A stretch of DNA of 64,000 bases from Adlercreutzia faecimuris (GTDB lineage: Bacteria; Actinomycetota; Coriobacteriia; Coriobacteriales; Eggerthellaceae). Of this stretch, positions 39,642-48,852 are shown in pieces. The stretch lies in contig NZ_JAJMLW010000001.1 in the NCBI RefSeq assembly GCF_022669055.1, positions 124,001-188,000 on the forward strand, given 5' to 3'. Position 1 is the stretch's first letter; every line of letters starts with the position of its first letter. Below the pieces are notes generated by a model. It was not told the origin of the DNA. It saw nothing but the letters and a program-made list of their open reading frames with translations, and did no database searches. The position numbers and the translations under genes are program-made.

Positions 39642-40982
39642 CTAGCCGAAGATCAGCTCGCGCTCCTCGCCGGTGAGGGCTGCGCGGGCTTGGTCGCGCA
39701 GGTTGTTCACGCCGATGAAGAACTGGCGCATCATCACCACGGTCAGGTAGCGGCCCTTCGGGGTGAGCGTCAGCTCGTCGGCGTTGTTGGTAGCGAACGC
39801 GCCGGCAGCCGTCATGAACGCCATCTCCACCGGCAGGCCCACTTCCACCGACACGCCGAAGTCCTCCTTGAACTTCCGCTTGTCCAGACGCAGGCCGAAT
39901 AGCTGCATCATGAAGCGGTAGCGCATGCGATCGTGCTTGGAGAAGGTGGTCTTGCCCATCATGGACATGCGGCCCTCCTCGATAGCGCGGTTGTAGTCCA
40001 CCACCGAGAACGTGTTCACGTAGAGGTTGGCGCCCAGGTAGGTGATGCCGCCCGAGCCGATGGCCGGGTACTCCTCGTAGTCCACCACGTACTCGTCGAT
40101 CATGGCATCGTCGCCGACCATGCCGCGGCGGTTGAACGTCCACGCGCTGCCGAAGTCGAACAGGCCGCGCTCGCCGTGGGGGCCGGGCGCGCCGGTGTCC
40201 ACGCCGGGCAGCGCGTCGGTCAGAAGCGCGCAGATGATCTCGTAGAAGCGCTGCTCGCGGTCGTAGTCCACCTTTCCCACCGTGCGCGCGAGCGACTTCT
40301 CCACCGACGGCGACGCCATGAGCGGGTAGAAGGTGGTCTGGCTGGCGCCAGACTCGATGACGCGCTCGATGTCACGCACGAGGATGTCCTCGGTCTGCGC
40401 CGGGAAGTTGAAGATCATATCGGCGTTGAGCGAGGTGAAGTAGGGGCTCGCCTCCTGGATGCGCTCGAGGATCTCCTGGCCGCTGCCGTACTTGTCGTAG
40501 CGGTCCATCTGGCGCAGCAGCCCGTCGTCGAAGGACTGAACGCCCACGGACAGCCGCTGCACGCGGCCCTGGAGCTTCTCGAGGTAGCTCGGTATCAGGT
40601 GGTTGGGGTTGGTCTCGCTGGAGACCTCCTTGATGGAGAAGGTGTCGCGCGCCAGGTCGATGGTCTCGCACAGCTCGTCGAGCATGATGGTGGGCGTGCC
40701 GCCGCCGATGTAGATGCTGTCGAAGTCGTAGCCCAGATCGCGCAGCATGAGCATCTCCTTGCGCATGTTGGCGAAGTAGGGCCGCGCCCGGTCTTCCGCG
40801 AAGGGAAAGCGGTTGAACGAGCAGTACGGGCACAGCCGCTCGCAGAACGGCACGTGCAGGTAGAGCATGTAGCGCTGCCCCGGCACGGGCGCCGGCATCA
40901 CGCGCTCTTCGGCGGGCTTGAGCTTGAGGTAGCTCCTGGTGCACTCCCGCACCACCGTGGAAAGCATCCGTTCGGAAAGCAT
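39642..40982 (-). CDS. Coproporphyrinogen III oxidase-like radical SAM protein (HemN/HemW/HutW family)
   Basis: A 446-residue radical SAM enzyme with YLHVPFCERLCPYCSF (Cys-X3-Cys-X2-Cys), the GGGTPT motif, and ETNPNHL and LSVGVQSF, all typical of the HemN family. The region after residue 300 differs from HemN and HemW and recalls heme-handling members such as HutW/ChuW. I therefore do not assign oxygen-independent coproporphyrinogen oxidation. The start has GGGAG seven bases upstream and is three bases past the purD stop, so it is translated with purD. A second ATG five codons later is possible. In a bacterium that needs external heme this could be a heme chaperone or degradation enzyme. Confidence 0.85.
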   Translation of the reverse strand: MLSERMLSTVVRECTRSYLKLKPAEERVMPAPVPGQRYMLYLHVPFCERLCPYCSFNRFPFAEDRARPYFANMRKEMLMLRDLGYDFDSIYIGGGTPTIMLDELCETIDLARDTFSIKEVSSETNPNHLIPSYLEKLQGRVQRLSVGVQSFDDGLLRQMDRYDKYGSGQEILERIQEASPYFTSLNADMIFNFPAQTEDILVRDIERVIESGASQTTFYPLMASPSVEKSLARTVGKVDYDREQRFYEIICALLTDALPGVDTGAPGPHGERGLFDFGSAWTFNRRGMVGDDAMIDEYVVDYEEYPAIGSGGITYLGANLYVNTFSVVDYNRAIEEGRMSMMGKTTFSKHDRMRYRFMMQLFGLRLDKRKFKEDFGVSVEVGLPVEMAFMTAAGAFATNNADELTLTPKGRYLTVVMMRQFFIGVNNLRDQARAALTGEERELIFG

Positions 40983-40985
40983 GGG

Positions 40986-42278
40986 CTACTCCCAAGCGCT
41001 ACGGCCCTGCAGGGCCCTCTTGCCGATGTCGTTGCGCAGCTGCTTACCCTCGAAGTTGATGAGGTCGCAAGCCTCGTAGGCGCGCTCGCGGGCCTCCTCG
41101 AAGCTGTCGCCCAGGGCCACCACGTTGAGCACGCGCCCGCCGGCGGTCACCAGCTCGCCATCGGCGTTCACGCGGGTGCCCGCGTGGAACACGGTGACGC
41201 CGGGGATGTCCTCAGCCTCCTCGATTCCCAGGATGACCTTGCCCTTCTCGTAGGAGCCGGGGTAGCCCTCGCTGGCCAGCACCACGCACACGGCCCAGGT
41301 GTCCGACCACTCCAAGCTCACGTCCTGGGGGCGCCCCTCGGCCACGGCGGCCATGACGTCCACCAGGTCGGTCTTGAGGCGCGGCAGCACCACCTGGGTC
41401 TCCGGGTCGCCGAAGCGCACGTTGAACTCAACGATCTTCGGGCCCTCGGGGGTGAGCATGAACCCGCCGTAGAGCGTGCCGCGGTAATCGGTGGCGAAGG
41501 GCTCGGCCGCCGTGGCCGCCGCCGCCTTCTCCATGATGGCCACCATGGCGGCCATCTCGTCGTCGGTGACGATGGGCACGGGCGAGTAGACGCCCATGCC
41601 GCCGGTGTTGGGGCCCATGTCGCCGTCGTAGGCGCGCTTGTGATCCTGGGCCGGGGCCATGGGCAGCGACTTGCCGCCGCTGACGAAGGACAGCAGCGAG
41701 CACTCGGGGCCGGTCATGCACTCCTCGATGACGACGGTCTTGCCCGCGTCGCCGAAGGCGCCCTCGAAGCAGTCGCGCACGGCCTCTTCCGCGTCCTCGA
41801 GCGTCTCGGCCACTACGACGCCCTTGCCCGCCGCCAGGCCATCGGCCTTGATGACGATAGGCGCGCCCTGCTCGCGCACGTAGGCAAGCGCCGGCTCGCA
41901 CGCGTCGAAGCGCGCGTAGGCGGCGGTGGGGATGCCGTTGGCCTCCATGAACGCCTTGGAGTAGGCTTTCGAGCCCTCCAGCTGGGCACCCTCGGCGTTG
42001 GGGCCGAACACGGCCACGCCGGCCGCGCGCAGGCCGTCGGCCACGCCGGCGACGAGCGGAGCCTCCGGGCCGATGACCACCAGGCCGATCTTGCGCTCCA
42101 CGACGAAGCGCAGCACGGCGTCGGCGTCCATCACGTCCAGGTCGGCGACGTTCTCCGCGATATCGGCCGTGCCGCCGTTGCCCGGCGCCACGTACAGCAC
42201 GTCGGTGCGCGGCGACTTCGCCAGCGCCCAGGCGATGGCGTGCTCACGGCCGCCGGAGCCCAAAACCAGAATGTTCAC
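40986..42278 (-). CDS. purD: Phosphoribosylamine-glycine ligase
   Basis: Second step of purine biosynthesis (GAR synthetase), an ATP-grasp enzyme. The 430-residue product shows [25 protein letters not shown], the ATP-grasp [35 protein letters not shown] and [14 protein letters not shown]. The start codon is GTG with AAGGAACT about eight bases upstream. It follows purA by 152 bases and leads directly into the radical SAM gene, so purA-purD-radical SAM form one cluster. Confidence 0.97.
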   Translation of the reverse strand: MNILVLGSGGREHAIAWALAKSPRTDVLYVAPGNGGTADIAENVADLDVMDADAVLRFVVERKIGLVVIGPEAPLVAGVADGLRAAGVAVFGPNAEGAQLEGSKAYSKAFMEANGIPTAAYARFDACEPALAYVREQGAPIVIKADGLAAGKGVVVAETLEDAEEAVRDCFEGAFGDAGKTVVIEECMTGPECSLLSFVSGGKSLPMAPAQDHKRAYDGDMGPNTGGMGVYSPVPIVTDDEMAAMVAIMEKAAAATAAEPFATDYRGTLYGGFMLTPEGPKIVEFNVRFGDPETQVVLPRLKTDLVDVMAAVAEGRPQDVSLEWSDTWAVCVVLASEGYPGSYEKGKVILGIEEAEDIPGVTVFHAGTRVNADGELVTAGGRVLNVVALGDSFEEARERAYEACDLINFEGKQLRNDIGKRALQGRSAWE

Positions 42279-42400
42279 AGCAGTTCCTTTCCGAAGACCC
42301 GCGCCGCAGGCAGTGCGACGCGGTGCGGGGAGACGTGCGCGCCACGGGGACGCGCCTCGCGGGCGGGGCGCGCTGGGCACGTCGGGGCGCCCGGCACGGC

Positions 42401-42419
42401 GCCCGGGCAGCGCCCGGGC
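42401..42419. terminator. Hairpin in the purA-purD gap
   Basis: Eight-base palindromic arms GCCCGGGC on both sides of three bases, 12 bases before the purA stop codon in the minus-strand reading direction's 3' gap. No T-run; effect uncertain. Confidence 0.4.
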
Positions 42420-42430
42420 GGAGCCCTCCC

Positions 42431-43741
42431 CTACCAGCCTCGCATGATGGTCTGATCTCTGTCCGGGCCCACCGAGACGATGCTCGCGGGGACGCCGGTT
42501 ATCTCCTCGATGTACTCCACGTACTTGCGCGCGTTCTCCGGCAGCTCCTCGTAGGAGCGGCAGCCGGTGATGTCAACGTCCTTCCAGCCCGGCAGCTCCA
42601 CGTAGATGGGCTTGGCATGGAACAGAACCGATTGCTGCATGGGGAAGTAGTCGTAGCGCTCGCCGTCGCACTCGTAGGCCACGCACACCTTGAGCGTGTC
42701 GAAGGCCGAGAGCACGTCCAGCTTGGTGAGGGCCACGTCGGTAAGCCCGTTCACATCGGCGGCGTAGCGCGCGATGACCGCGTCAAACCAGCCGCAGCGA
42801 CGCTTGCGCCCGGTGGTCACGCCGAACTCGTGGCCGATGGTGCCCAGGGTCTGGCCGTCAAGAGCGTCCTGGCCCACGCCGCCCTCGTCGGCGGTCTTGA
42901 GCTCGGTCGGGAAGGGGCCGCCGCCCACGCGCGTGACGTAGGCCTTCTGGATGCCGAGCACGCGATCCATGCGCGCCGGGCCCACGCCCGTGCCCGTAGC
43001 CGCGCCGCCTGCGCAGCACGACGAGGACGTGACGTAGGGATACGTGCCGTGGTCGATGTCGAGCAGCGTGCCCTGGGCGCCCTCGAACAGGATGGACGCG
43101 CCGTCACGCAGGGCGGTGTTGAGCATGTACGCCGTCTCGGTCATGAACGGCTTGAGGATGCGCGCGTAGGGCAGGTACTCCTCGCAGATCTCGTCCACGG
43201 TGTAGGTGTGCAGACCGTAGATCTTCTCGAGGATGGGATTCTTCTGGGCAAGCACCGTCTCCAGCTTCAGGCGGAAGATGCGCTCGTCCATGAGGTCCTG
43301 GATGCGGATGCCCTTGCGGCCCATCTTGTCCTGGTAGCACGGGCCGATGCCGCGCTTGGTGGTGCCTATCTGGTTGGAGCCGAGGCGCTTCTCGTCCGCG
43401 CCGTCGAGATCCTTGTGATACGGCATGATGACATGGGCGTCGCAGCTGATCTTGAGGTTCTTGCAGGAGACGCCCTCGGCCTCCAGCATGGCCATCTCCT
43501 TCACCAGCACGCCGGGATCCACCACCACGCCGTTGCCGATGACGGGCACGGCGTTCTCGTACATGACGCCGGAGGGCATGAGGTGCAGAGCCAGCTCCTT
43601 GTCACCGTGGATGACCGTGTGACCGGCGTTGTTGCCGCCCTGGAACCGCACGACGTAATCATAGTCGCCGGCGATGAGGTCGGTGATCTTACCCTTGCCT
43701 TCGTCACCCCACTGGGCACCGACGAGCACTGTACTGGGCAT
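42431..43741 (-). CDS. purA: Adenylosuccinate synthetase
   Basis: Converts IMP and aspartate to adenylosuccinate with GTP. The 436-residue product begins [22 protein letters not shown] (GDEGKGK is the P-loop) and shows [47 protein letters not shown] and [12 protein letters not shown]. The frame is open for another 360 codons upstream, but that part is Pro/Arg-rich low complexity, so the start is fixed by homology; GAGAGGGAG precedes it. Confidence 0.97.
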   Translation of the reverse strand: MPSTVLVGAQWGDEGKGKITDLIAGDYDYVVRFQGGNNAGHTVIHGDKELALHLMPSGVMYENAVPVIGNGVVVDPGVLVKEMAMLEAEGVSCKNLKISCDAHVIMPYHKDLDGADEKRLGSNQIGTTKRGIGPCYQDKMGRKGIRIQDLMDERIFRLKLETVLAQKNPILEKIYGLHTYTVDEICEEYLPYARILKPFMTETAYMLNTALRDGASILFEGAQGTLLDIDHGTYPYVTSSSCCAGGAATGTGVGPARMDRVLGIQKAYVTRVGGGPFPTELKTADEGGVGQDALDGQTLGTIGHEFGVTTGRKRRCGWFDAVIARYAADVNGLTDVALTKLDVLSAFDTLKVCVAYECDGERYDYFPMQQSVLFHAKPIYVELPGWKDVDITGCRSYEELPENARKYVEYIEEITGVPASIVSVGPDRDQTIMRGW

Positions 43742-43805
43742 GTGTTTCGCTCCCTCTCTTCGGCCGCGGGCCTCCGCGGACGGCAGATTCTCTCGCAACC
43801 TCCGA

Positions 43806-43816
43806 ATTATAGTATA
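43806..43816 (-). promoter_or_regulatory. purA promoter -10 region
   Basis: Minus strand TATACTATAAT gives two overlapping -10 boxes about 65-75 bases before purA, the only such sequence in an otherwise GC-rich region. No strong -35 box. Confidence 0.5.
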
Positions 43817-43923
43817 GGGAGCGCGCGCAGGCCGCAGAAGGACGGCTAACCGGGGGCAAACTCCCCTATCCAGCGTGGGAAGCTGCGAACACTGGGCAAA
43901 ACCTGCTAAAAAGCGCTGCTGCA

Positions 43924-44076
43924 CTGCAAATTCGGACGGTTTTGCACTCCCCGCAGAGTGGCTGCGCCTCGGCAAAGGCTTGCGAGGCATTTGCGACCTG
44001 GCCTTTTCCTTGTTGGCCACAGGAAAAAGGCGTGGACAGCCGTGAAGGCCGGGTGCAAAACCGACTGAATTTGCAG
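43924..44076. repeat. Long inverted repeat, 24 bp arms, 105 bp loop
   Basis: Arms 43924-43947 and 44053-44076 match at 22 of 24 positions (CTGCAAATTC and CGGTTTTGCAC blocks). The loop holds a second stem (CCTTTTCCT with AGGAAAAAGG). Same build as the elements at 1088 and 48680, with unrelated sequence. Confidence 0.8.
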
Positions 44077-44274
44077 CGCAGCCCAAAAAACCGGAGGGCG
44101 ACCCACGAGCACGCGACACGAGCCGCCGGGGGGGCGGGGAGCCTGTGCGAGCCGCGGGGCCTGCACGAGCCGCAGGGCCTGTGCGAGCCGTGGAGCCCGC
44201 ACGAGCCGTGGGGCCTGTGCGGGGAGGTGGGCGCCTGGTGGAGCCGCTCGGGCGGGAAACAGCAGGGAGAGGGG

Positions 44275-44321
44275 GATACCCGGTGGGGGTATGTTTCACG
44301 TGAAACATTTGTTTCACGCCC
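44275..44321. repeat. Extended parS element, copy B (47 bp)
   Basis: Matches copy A at 38289 at 45 of 47 positions, including the left flank, parS and the third half-site TGTTTCACG at 44310-44318. Here it is in non-coding DNA. Confidence 0.9.
44292..44307. other. parS centromere-like site 4
   Basis: Perfect TGTTTCACGTGAAACA in the purA-yhaN-like intergenic island. Confidence 0.92.
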
Positions 44322-44403
44322 TCGCCAAGGAGGCGCCGCCGGTGAAGCCCACGGACGCATGTCGCGCAGAAACGGCGGCCGCGACGCGAGCTGCGGCGCC
44401 GCG

Positions 44404-44862
44404 GGTGCGGGGGGGCAAGCCGCGAGGGTCCCGCATAGGGGGCGAGCCGAGGGGCTCGCAAGCTGCGGGGCCGGCGCATGGGGCCGCGGGCCGCGAGGGG
44501 CCCGCAAGCCGCGGGCGCGGGCGCGGGAGGCCGCAAGCCACATAGCCCCCTGCACAGGGGGGCGAGCGCGGGGCCCGTACGAGCCGTGGGGCCCGCAAGC
44601 CATGGATCCCCGCACGAGCCGCGAGGAGTCCATGCGGGACCAGCGCTGGGGGGCGAGGTCGTCGGGGGGCGACCCGCAAGAACAAGCGCGGGAGGCCGCG
44701 GGTGCGGGGGCAAGCCGCGAGGGCCCCGCATAGGGGGCGAGCCGCGGGGCCCGCAAGCCGCGAGGGCCCCGCATGGGGGGGGGCGAGTCGCGGGGCCGGC
44801 AAGCCGTGGGGCCCGCACATGGGGCCGCGGGTGCGGGTGCGGGAGGCCGCAGGGTCGGGGCG
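44404..44862. repeat. Low-complexity GC island with duplicated module
   Basis: The 1.1 kb between purA and the next gene codes for nothing convincing. A block of about 57 bases (start GGTGCGGGGGCAAGCCGCGAG) at 44404-44462 recurs with a two-base gap and a few changes at 44701-44757. Between and around them are many short copies of GAGCCGCGGGGCC and its variants, also at 44140-44220. Several frames stay open through it only because stop codons are AT-rich. Confidence 0.7.
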
Positions 44863-47304
44863 CTACAGGTCGATGCGCGTGGCGTCTGGGGCGGCTTCAC
44901 GGAGGGCGGCGACTACCTCCTCGTGGCAGGTGAAGAGGATCACCTGGCGCGTGGCGGCCAGCTCGGCCAGGGCGCGAGCGGCCCCGCGGCGACGCTCGGC
45001 GTCGAAGTTCACCAGGATGTCGTCGGCCAGAATGGGGATGGCGCGACCCACGTTGTCGGCTGTCAGCAGCAGCGCCATGCGCATGGCCAGGTACAGCTGT
45101 TGGCACGTGCCGAGCGACAGGTGCACCGGCTCGAGCGTGGTGAGCGCCCGGTCGGTTACCCGCAACACGCCCTCGGACGAGAGCGACACGCTTGTCCAGC
45201 GGCCGTCGGTCATTACCGCGAGCAGGCGACTGGCCTGGCGGTACACCTCCGGCTGGCTCTTGGATTCCCAGGTGGCGATGGCCGCCTGAAGCATGCGCTC
45301 GGCCAGCAGCAGCCGCTCGAAGTCGGCGGTGGCCTCGGCCAGGCGCGTGCGCACCGCCTGGTAGCGGATCTTCAGCTCGTCGAAGGAGCGCAGCGTGCCC
45401 GCCTGCGCCAGCAGCTGGCGAAGCTCGCCATGACGGCGATTGAGCTGCTCCGACGCCTCCAGCAACCCCTCGCGCTGAAGCGTGCGGCGCGAGACGGCCT
45501 CGTCCACGGCGGACAGTGGCGCGCCCGGCTCCATGCCGGCGCGCTCGTAGAGCTGATCGCGTTGAAGCGCTATGTCGCCCAGGCGCCGCTCGGCCTCGGT
45601 CAGGCGCGCCGTGGCCGCCTGCTGTCGCTGCTGGGCAAGCGCCATCTCGGCCCGCACGTCCTTCGCTTCGTCGAGCAGGGAGCGCGCCCGACGCAGCGAC
45701 CCTTCCGCCTCGGCAAGCCCCGCCCCGTCCAGCTCGGCGTGGATGGACGCTGCCAGCTCCTCCTCGTCGGCCAGGCACGACGCGAGCTTCTTCTCGTCCT
45801 GGCGCATCACCCACTGCGCATCGCGCAGGCGCTCCTTGCGCGCGTCGGCGTTCTTGTCGGGACGCACGAGCATCACGAAGGCCGCCGCGGCCATCAGCAA
45901 CGCGAAGGCGGTGATCACCAGCCCGAGCGACATGTACGTGAGGCTGCCGCGGGCGCGCCCGAGGGCGAACAGCGGCAGGCCGCCCATCAGCATGACCACC
46001 GGCAGCGCGGCAGCCAGAGCCAGTCGCATGCGGCGCGTGGCGGCCTCATGCGCGCGTTCTGCCTGGTCGTCGCCAGACTCCAGCACCACCTCGTAAGCGG
46101 CCTTGGAGGCTGCGAAGTTGCCGCGCGCCCGGTCGACGGCGTGGGCCTGGCGCTCCTCCTTGGCGCCCAGGGCGTCCAGCCGGTCACGCAAGGCGCGGTC
46201 CTCCGCGCTGGAGAGCCGCGCGAGCCGTCGGCCCACCGTACCCTCCAAGGCGCGCCGATCGGCCACGGCCTGGCGCTCCTCCTCGCGCAGGCGCTCGCAC
46301 TCGGCCTCGAGCATGCGCGCCTCGGCCTCGAGGCCCTCGGTGCCGGCGCGGCAGGCCGAGAGCGCCTCAAGCGCCGCATTGGTGTCGGCCACACGCTCGG
46401 CCATGGCCTGGCGCTGACCCTCCAGCTGGTGAAACTCGGCGTCCTGCTTGCGATAGGCGTCCATCTCGTCGGCAGCCGCATGCAGCTGCGCGCGCAGGTC
46501 GCTGCGTTCGGCCGTCAGCTTGACGAGAGAGCCCTCGGCGCTGGCAGCGCGCGACGTGCACGCGGCCAGGCGCTCCTGCACTACGGACAGCGCATGGGCC
46601 GGCGAGGCCCCCGTGCCCGACCCCGCCGTCAGCAGCTTGGCCGTCACGTCCGGCGTGTTGCGCAGCGAGCGCAGCTCGTCGCTGTTGAGCGAGAACATGG
46701 TGCGGAAGGTGTCGCGGTCGATGTCGGCCGCCACCGCCACGTCGCCCTGCAGCCCGTCGGCGTTGCGCGCCCGAAAGACCACGAGGTCGGGCGCATCGAC
46801 GCACGCCGCGGAGCCCCCGTCGAAGGCGCGCCCTCCCGCGAGGCCCTCTCGCAGGACGCCGTCGGGGCCGATGGAGGCATCGCCAGCGCCCTCCTCCCGA
46901 AGGCCCTCCCCCGGCGAGGCCCCGAGGCCCCCGAGGCCGTCGGGCGCACCAGGCCCGGTCAGTTGGCCGAAGACAAGCGCACCTGCACGCTCGGCGTTCT
47001 GCGGCTTGTAGGTGTTGCGCGTGCCACGCGCTTCCTCCCAGCCGAACAGCACGCCGTCCACGAACGACGACAGCGTGGTCTTGCCCGCCTCGTTGCGCCC
47101 GAACACCACGTTGAGCCCTGGCGATAACGGCCCCACCACGCGATTACTCAACGCGCCGAAGCTCGTCACCTTCAGAAACTTGAGGTACGCGCCGCGCCGC
47201 GCGTCGCACGCCCTCGCGGCAGTCCAAGCCGCCTCCGCGTGCCGCCCCTCCGCACCCCGCACGTCTTCGGCGCCTTCCGCGCGCCGTCCCTCCGCGCCCA
47301 TCAC
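44863..47304 (-). CDS. YhaN-like SMC-type ATPase with membrane helices
   Basis: An 813-residue AAA/ABC-type ATPase of the YhaN/SbcC/Rad50 class. Walker A is GRNEAGKTTLSSFVDG near residue 70, the signature-like LSLGTCQQLYLAMRMALLL and Walker B ILADDILVNFD are in the last 100 residues. Between them lies a long Glu/Ala/Arg coiled coil, interrupted near residues 445-500 by two hydrophobic helices (LALAAALPVVMLMGGLPL and the following one). Membrane helices in the coil are a known YhaN feature. The start overlaps the stop of the nuclease gene, and no other start lies before the KFLKVTSFGAL core, so a 36-residue Ala/Arg-rich leader is real. It forms a pair with the nuclease for DNA end processing or repair. 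Confidence 0.9.
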   Translation of the reverse strand: MMGAEGRRAEGAEDVRGAEGRHAEAAWTAARACDARRGAYLKFLKVTSFGALSNRVVGPLSPGLNVVFGRNEAGKTTLSSFVDGVLFGWEEARGTRNTYKPQNAERAGALVFGQLTGPGAPDGLGGLGASPGEGLREEGAGDASIGPDGVLREGLAGGRAFDGGSAACVDAPDLVVFRARNADGLQGDVAVAADIDRDTFRTMFSLNSDELRSLRNTPDVTAKLLTAGSGTGASPAHALSVVQERLAACTSRAASAEGSLVKLTAERSDLRAQLHAAADEMDAYRKQDAEFHQLEGQRQAMAERVADTNAALEALSACRAGTEGLEAEARMLEAECERLREEERQAVADRRALEGTVGRRLARLSSAEDRALRDRLDALGAKEERQAHAVDRARGNFAASKAAYEVVLESGDDQAERAHEAATRRMRLALAAALPVVMLMGGLPLFALGRARGSLTYMSLGLVITAFALLMAAAAFVMLVRPDKNADARKERLRDAQWVMRQDEKKLASCLADEEELAASIHAELDGAGLAEAEGSLRRARSLLDEAKDVRAEMALAQQRQQAATARLTEAERRLGDIALQRDQLYERAGMEPGAPLSAVDEAVSRRTLQREGLLEASEQLNRRHGELRQLLAQAGTLRSFDELKIRYQAVRTRLAEATADFERLLLAERMLQAAIATWESKSQPEVYRQASRLLAVMTDGRWTSVSLSSEGVLRVTDRALTTLEPVHLSLGTCQQLYLAMRMALLLTADNVGRAIPILADDILVNFDAERRRGAARALAELAATRQVILFTCHEEVVAALREAAPDATRIDL

Positions 47305-48572
47305 TTCTCCTCCTGGGTGAGCAGGTCGAGCACGAGCTCCTGGGCCTCGGCCGCCAGCTTGTCAAGCTGGCCCGAAGGCGCCGAGGGCAGCGCGATGCCA
47401 CGGCGCAGGAACTCCTCCTGCAGGTAGGCGCGCTCCTCGTCTGAATCGGCGCGCAGGGTCTCGGCGGCGCGTAGGAACACGGCCGGGAACAGGCCTTCCG
47501 CCAGCAGCGCCTCCCTATCACGAGGACGCGTGGTCTCGTCTATGAGCGCATCGCAGAAGAACTCCGGATACGAGTCGTTGACGCTCGTGCGCACGTCCTC
47601 CAGCACGCCGGGGCGGCCGAGCACCTCGTGGAGGTCGGTCGCACCCGTCAGCGTGATGCGCGTCACCATCTCCTCGCACGACGAGCGGCCATTCACAGCG
47701 AACAGCTCGCGCATCACCTTTTCCACCAGGGCTGGCAGCGTCGGGCTGTCCGACGCGTCCACCGCCACCTGCTGCCAGACGATGCTCGCCGTGGGGATGA
47801 ACTCGACACGGTTAGGCGCGCCCTTCTCCAGCGTGATCAGGCTTACGCCGCGCCGGCCCGTCTCGCGGATGTCGCGTCCCTGGATGCAGCCGGAGAACAC
47901 GAGACGCGGGTTCGCCGGGTCGTCCTCCCAATGGCGGTGGATATGCCCGAGCGCCCAGTAGTCAAAGCCGGCGGCTCGCAACGCGTACGGGCTGGTGGGG
48001 GCCTTCACCGGATCGAGGTCGAGCCCGGTGTGGAGCACGCCCACGCCGAAGAGCGCCTCGGTCGCGCGCGGGCCGAGCGCCTGCTCGGCGGCTGTGCGGG
48101 TGATGCCCGCGGCGATGTCCTCGTCATCGGCCCATACCTTGTTGGGGTAGCCGCGACCGGCGATGACGCACAGCGGACGCCCGTCGCGCTCGTGCAGCGC
48201 GAAGCTGGGCCGATCGGCGGCGAGCATGACCGCGTGCGCGGGCAACGAGAAGAAGTCCTGCTGCCAGGTGGCGTAGGGGTCGTGGTTGCCCGTGCACAGG
48301 TAGCTGGCGATACCCGCCTCCTCCAGCCGCTCGAGGCCGCGGAAGAAGTGCAGGTAGTCGCGATAGGAGGCGCGTGCCGTGTCGAAGATGTCGCCGGCGA
48401 TGACCACGAAGTCCACGTCATTGCGCACGGCGGCGTCCACCACGCGGTCCCATGCCTGCGGGATGGCGTCCATCAGCCGATCGGCCCACCGCGGAGAGAG
48501 CGCCCGCAACCCACGGAAAGGCGCGCCGATATGCAGGTCAGCCGCATGGATGAACCTGAGCGTATCCCCCAC
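47301..48572 (-). CDS. SbcD/YhaO-like metallophosphoesterase (DNA repair exonuclease)
   Basis: A 423-residue Mre11/SbcD-type nuclease. The five metal-binding motifs are visible: FIHAADLHIG, VIAGDIFD, CTGNHDPY, GVLHTG and LGHIHRH. The C-terminal half is a family-specific cap and DNA-binding region. I take the GTG at 48572 (MGDTLRFIHAADLH) as start because GGAAGGAG stands five bases before it; ATG codons further up lack a ribosome site. It overlaps the YhaN-like partner gene by four bases. Confidence 0.9.
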   Translation of the reverse strand: MGDTLRFIHAADLHIGAPFRGLRALSPRWADRLMDAIPQAWDRVVDAAVRNDVDFVVIAGDIFDTARASYRDYLHFFRGLERLEEAGIASYLCTGNHDPYATWQQDFFSLPAHAVMLAADRPSFALHERDGRPLCVIAGRGYPNKVWADDEDIAAGITRTAAEQALGPRATEALFGVGVLHTGLDLDPVKAPTSPYALRAAGFDYWALGHIHRHWEDDPANPRLVFSGCIQGRDIRETGRRGVSLITLEKGAPNRVEFIPTASIVWQQVAVDASDSPTLPALVEKVMRELFAVNGRSSCEEMVTRITLTGATDLHEVLGRPGVLEDVRTSVNDSYPEFFCDALIDETTRPRDREALLAEGLFPAVFLRAAETLRADSDEERAYLQEEFLRRGIALPSAPSGQLDKLAAEAQELVLDLLTQEEK

Positions 48573-48679
48573 CGCGTCTCCTTCCGCCATCGCCGCCACG
48601 CCGCCACTGCGCATAGCATACCCGAAAGGGCCCACGCTTCCCCGCGCGTCCCGCCCGCAACCACATTTCGCGGCTTTGA

Positions 48680-48832
48680 TGGCACAGATCCGGAGTTTGG
48701 TACGGTGGCAGACCCTCGCGAGACGCCCTCTGAAAAAGCCGACCTGGGGTTTTGCCTCTCGGACCCCCGCGAAACAGGGCTATCAAGCTGTTTTCGCGTC
48801 TCGCCACCGTACCAAACTCCGGATCTGTGCCA
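48680..48832. repeat. Perfect 30 bp inverted repeat with 93 bp loop
   Basis: Arms 48680-48709 and 48803-48832 are fully complementary (TGGCACAGATCCGGAGTTTG ends the outer two thirds). An inner stem (CGCGAAACAG with CTGTTTTCGCG) lies in the loop. It stands in the 697 bp gap between dnaB and the nuclease gene. Confidence 0.95.
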
Positions 48833-48852
48833 CGTTTCCGCAGAAACGTGGC
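48829..48852. terminator. Hairpin overlapping the end of the 30 bp inverted repeat
   Basis: Perfect 10 bp stem GCCACGTTTC / GAAACGTGGC with four-base loop. It may terminate transcription arriving from dnaB, but has no T-run. Confidence 0.5.

Noticed and set aside
39642-40982. True oxygen-independent coproporphyrinogen oxidase (hemN)
   Set aside because: The cluster motif fits the wider family, but the C-terminal part does not match HemN, and no other heme biosynthesis gene is nearby.
43742-44900. Several long open frames between purA and the YhaN-like gene, including an upstream extension of purA
   Set aside because: Translations are Pro/Arg/Ala low complexity, differ in every frame, lack ribosome sites and contain the inverted repeat and parS element.
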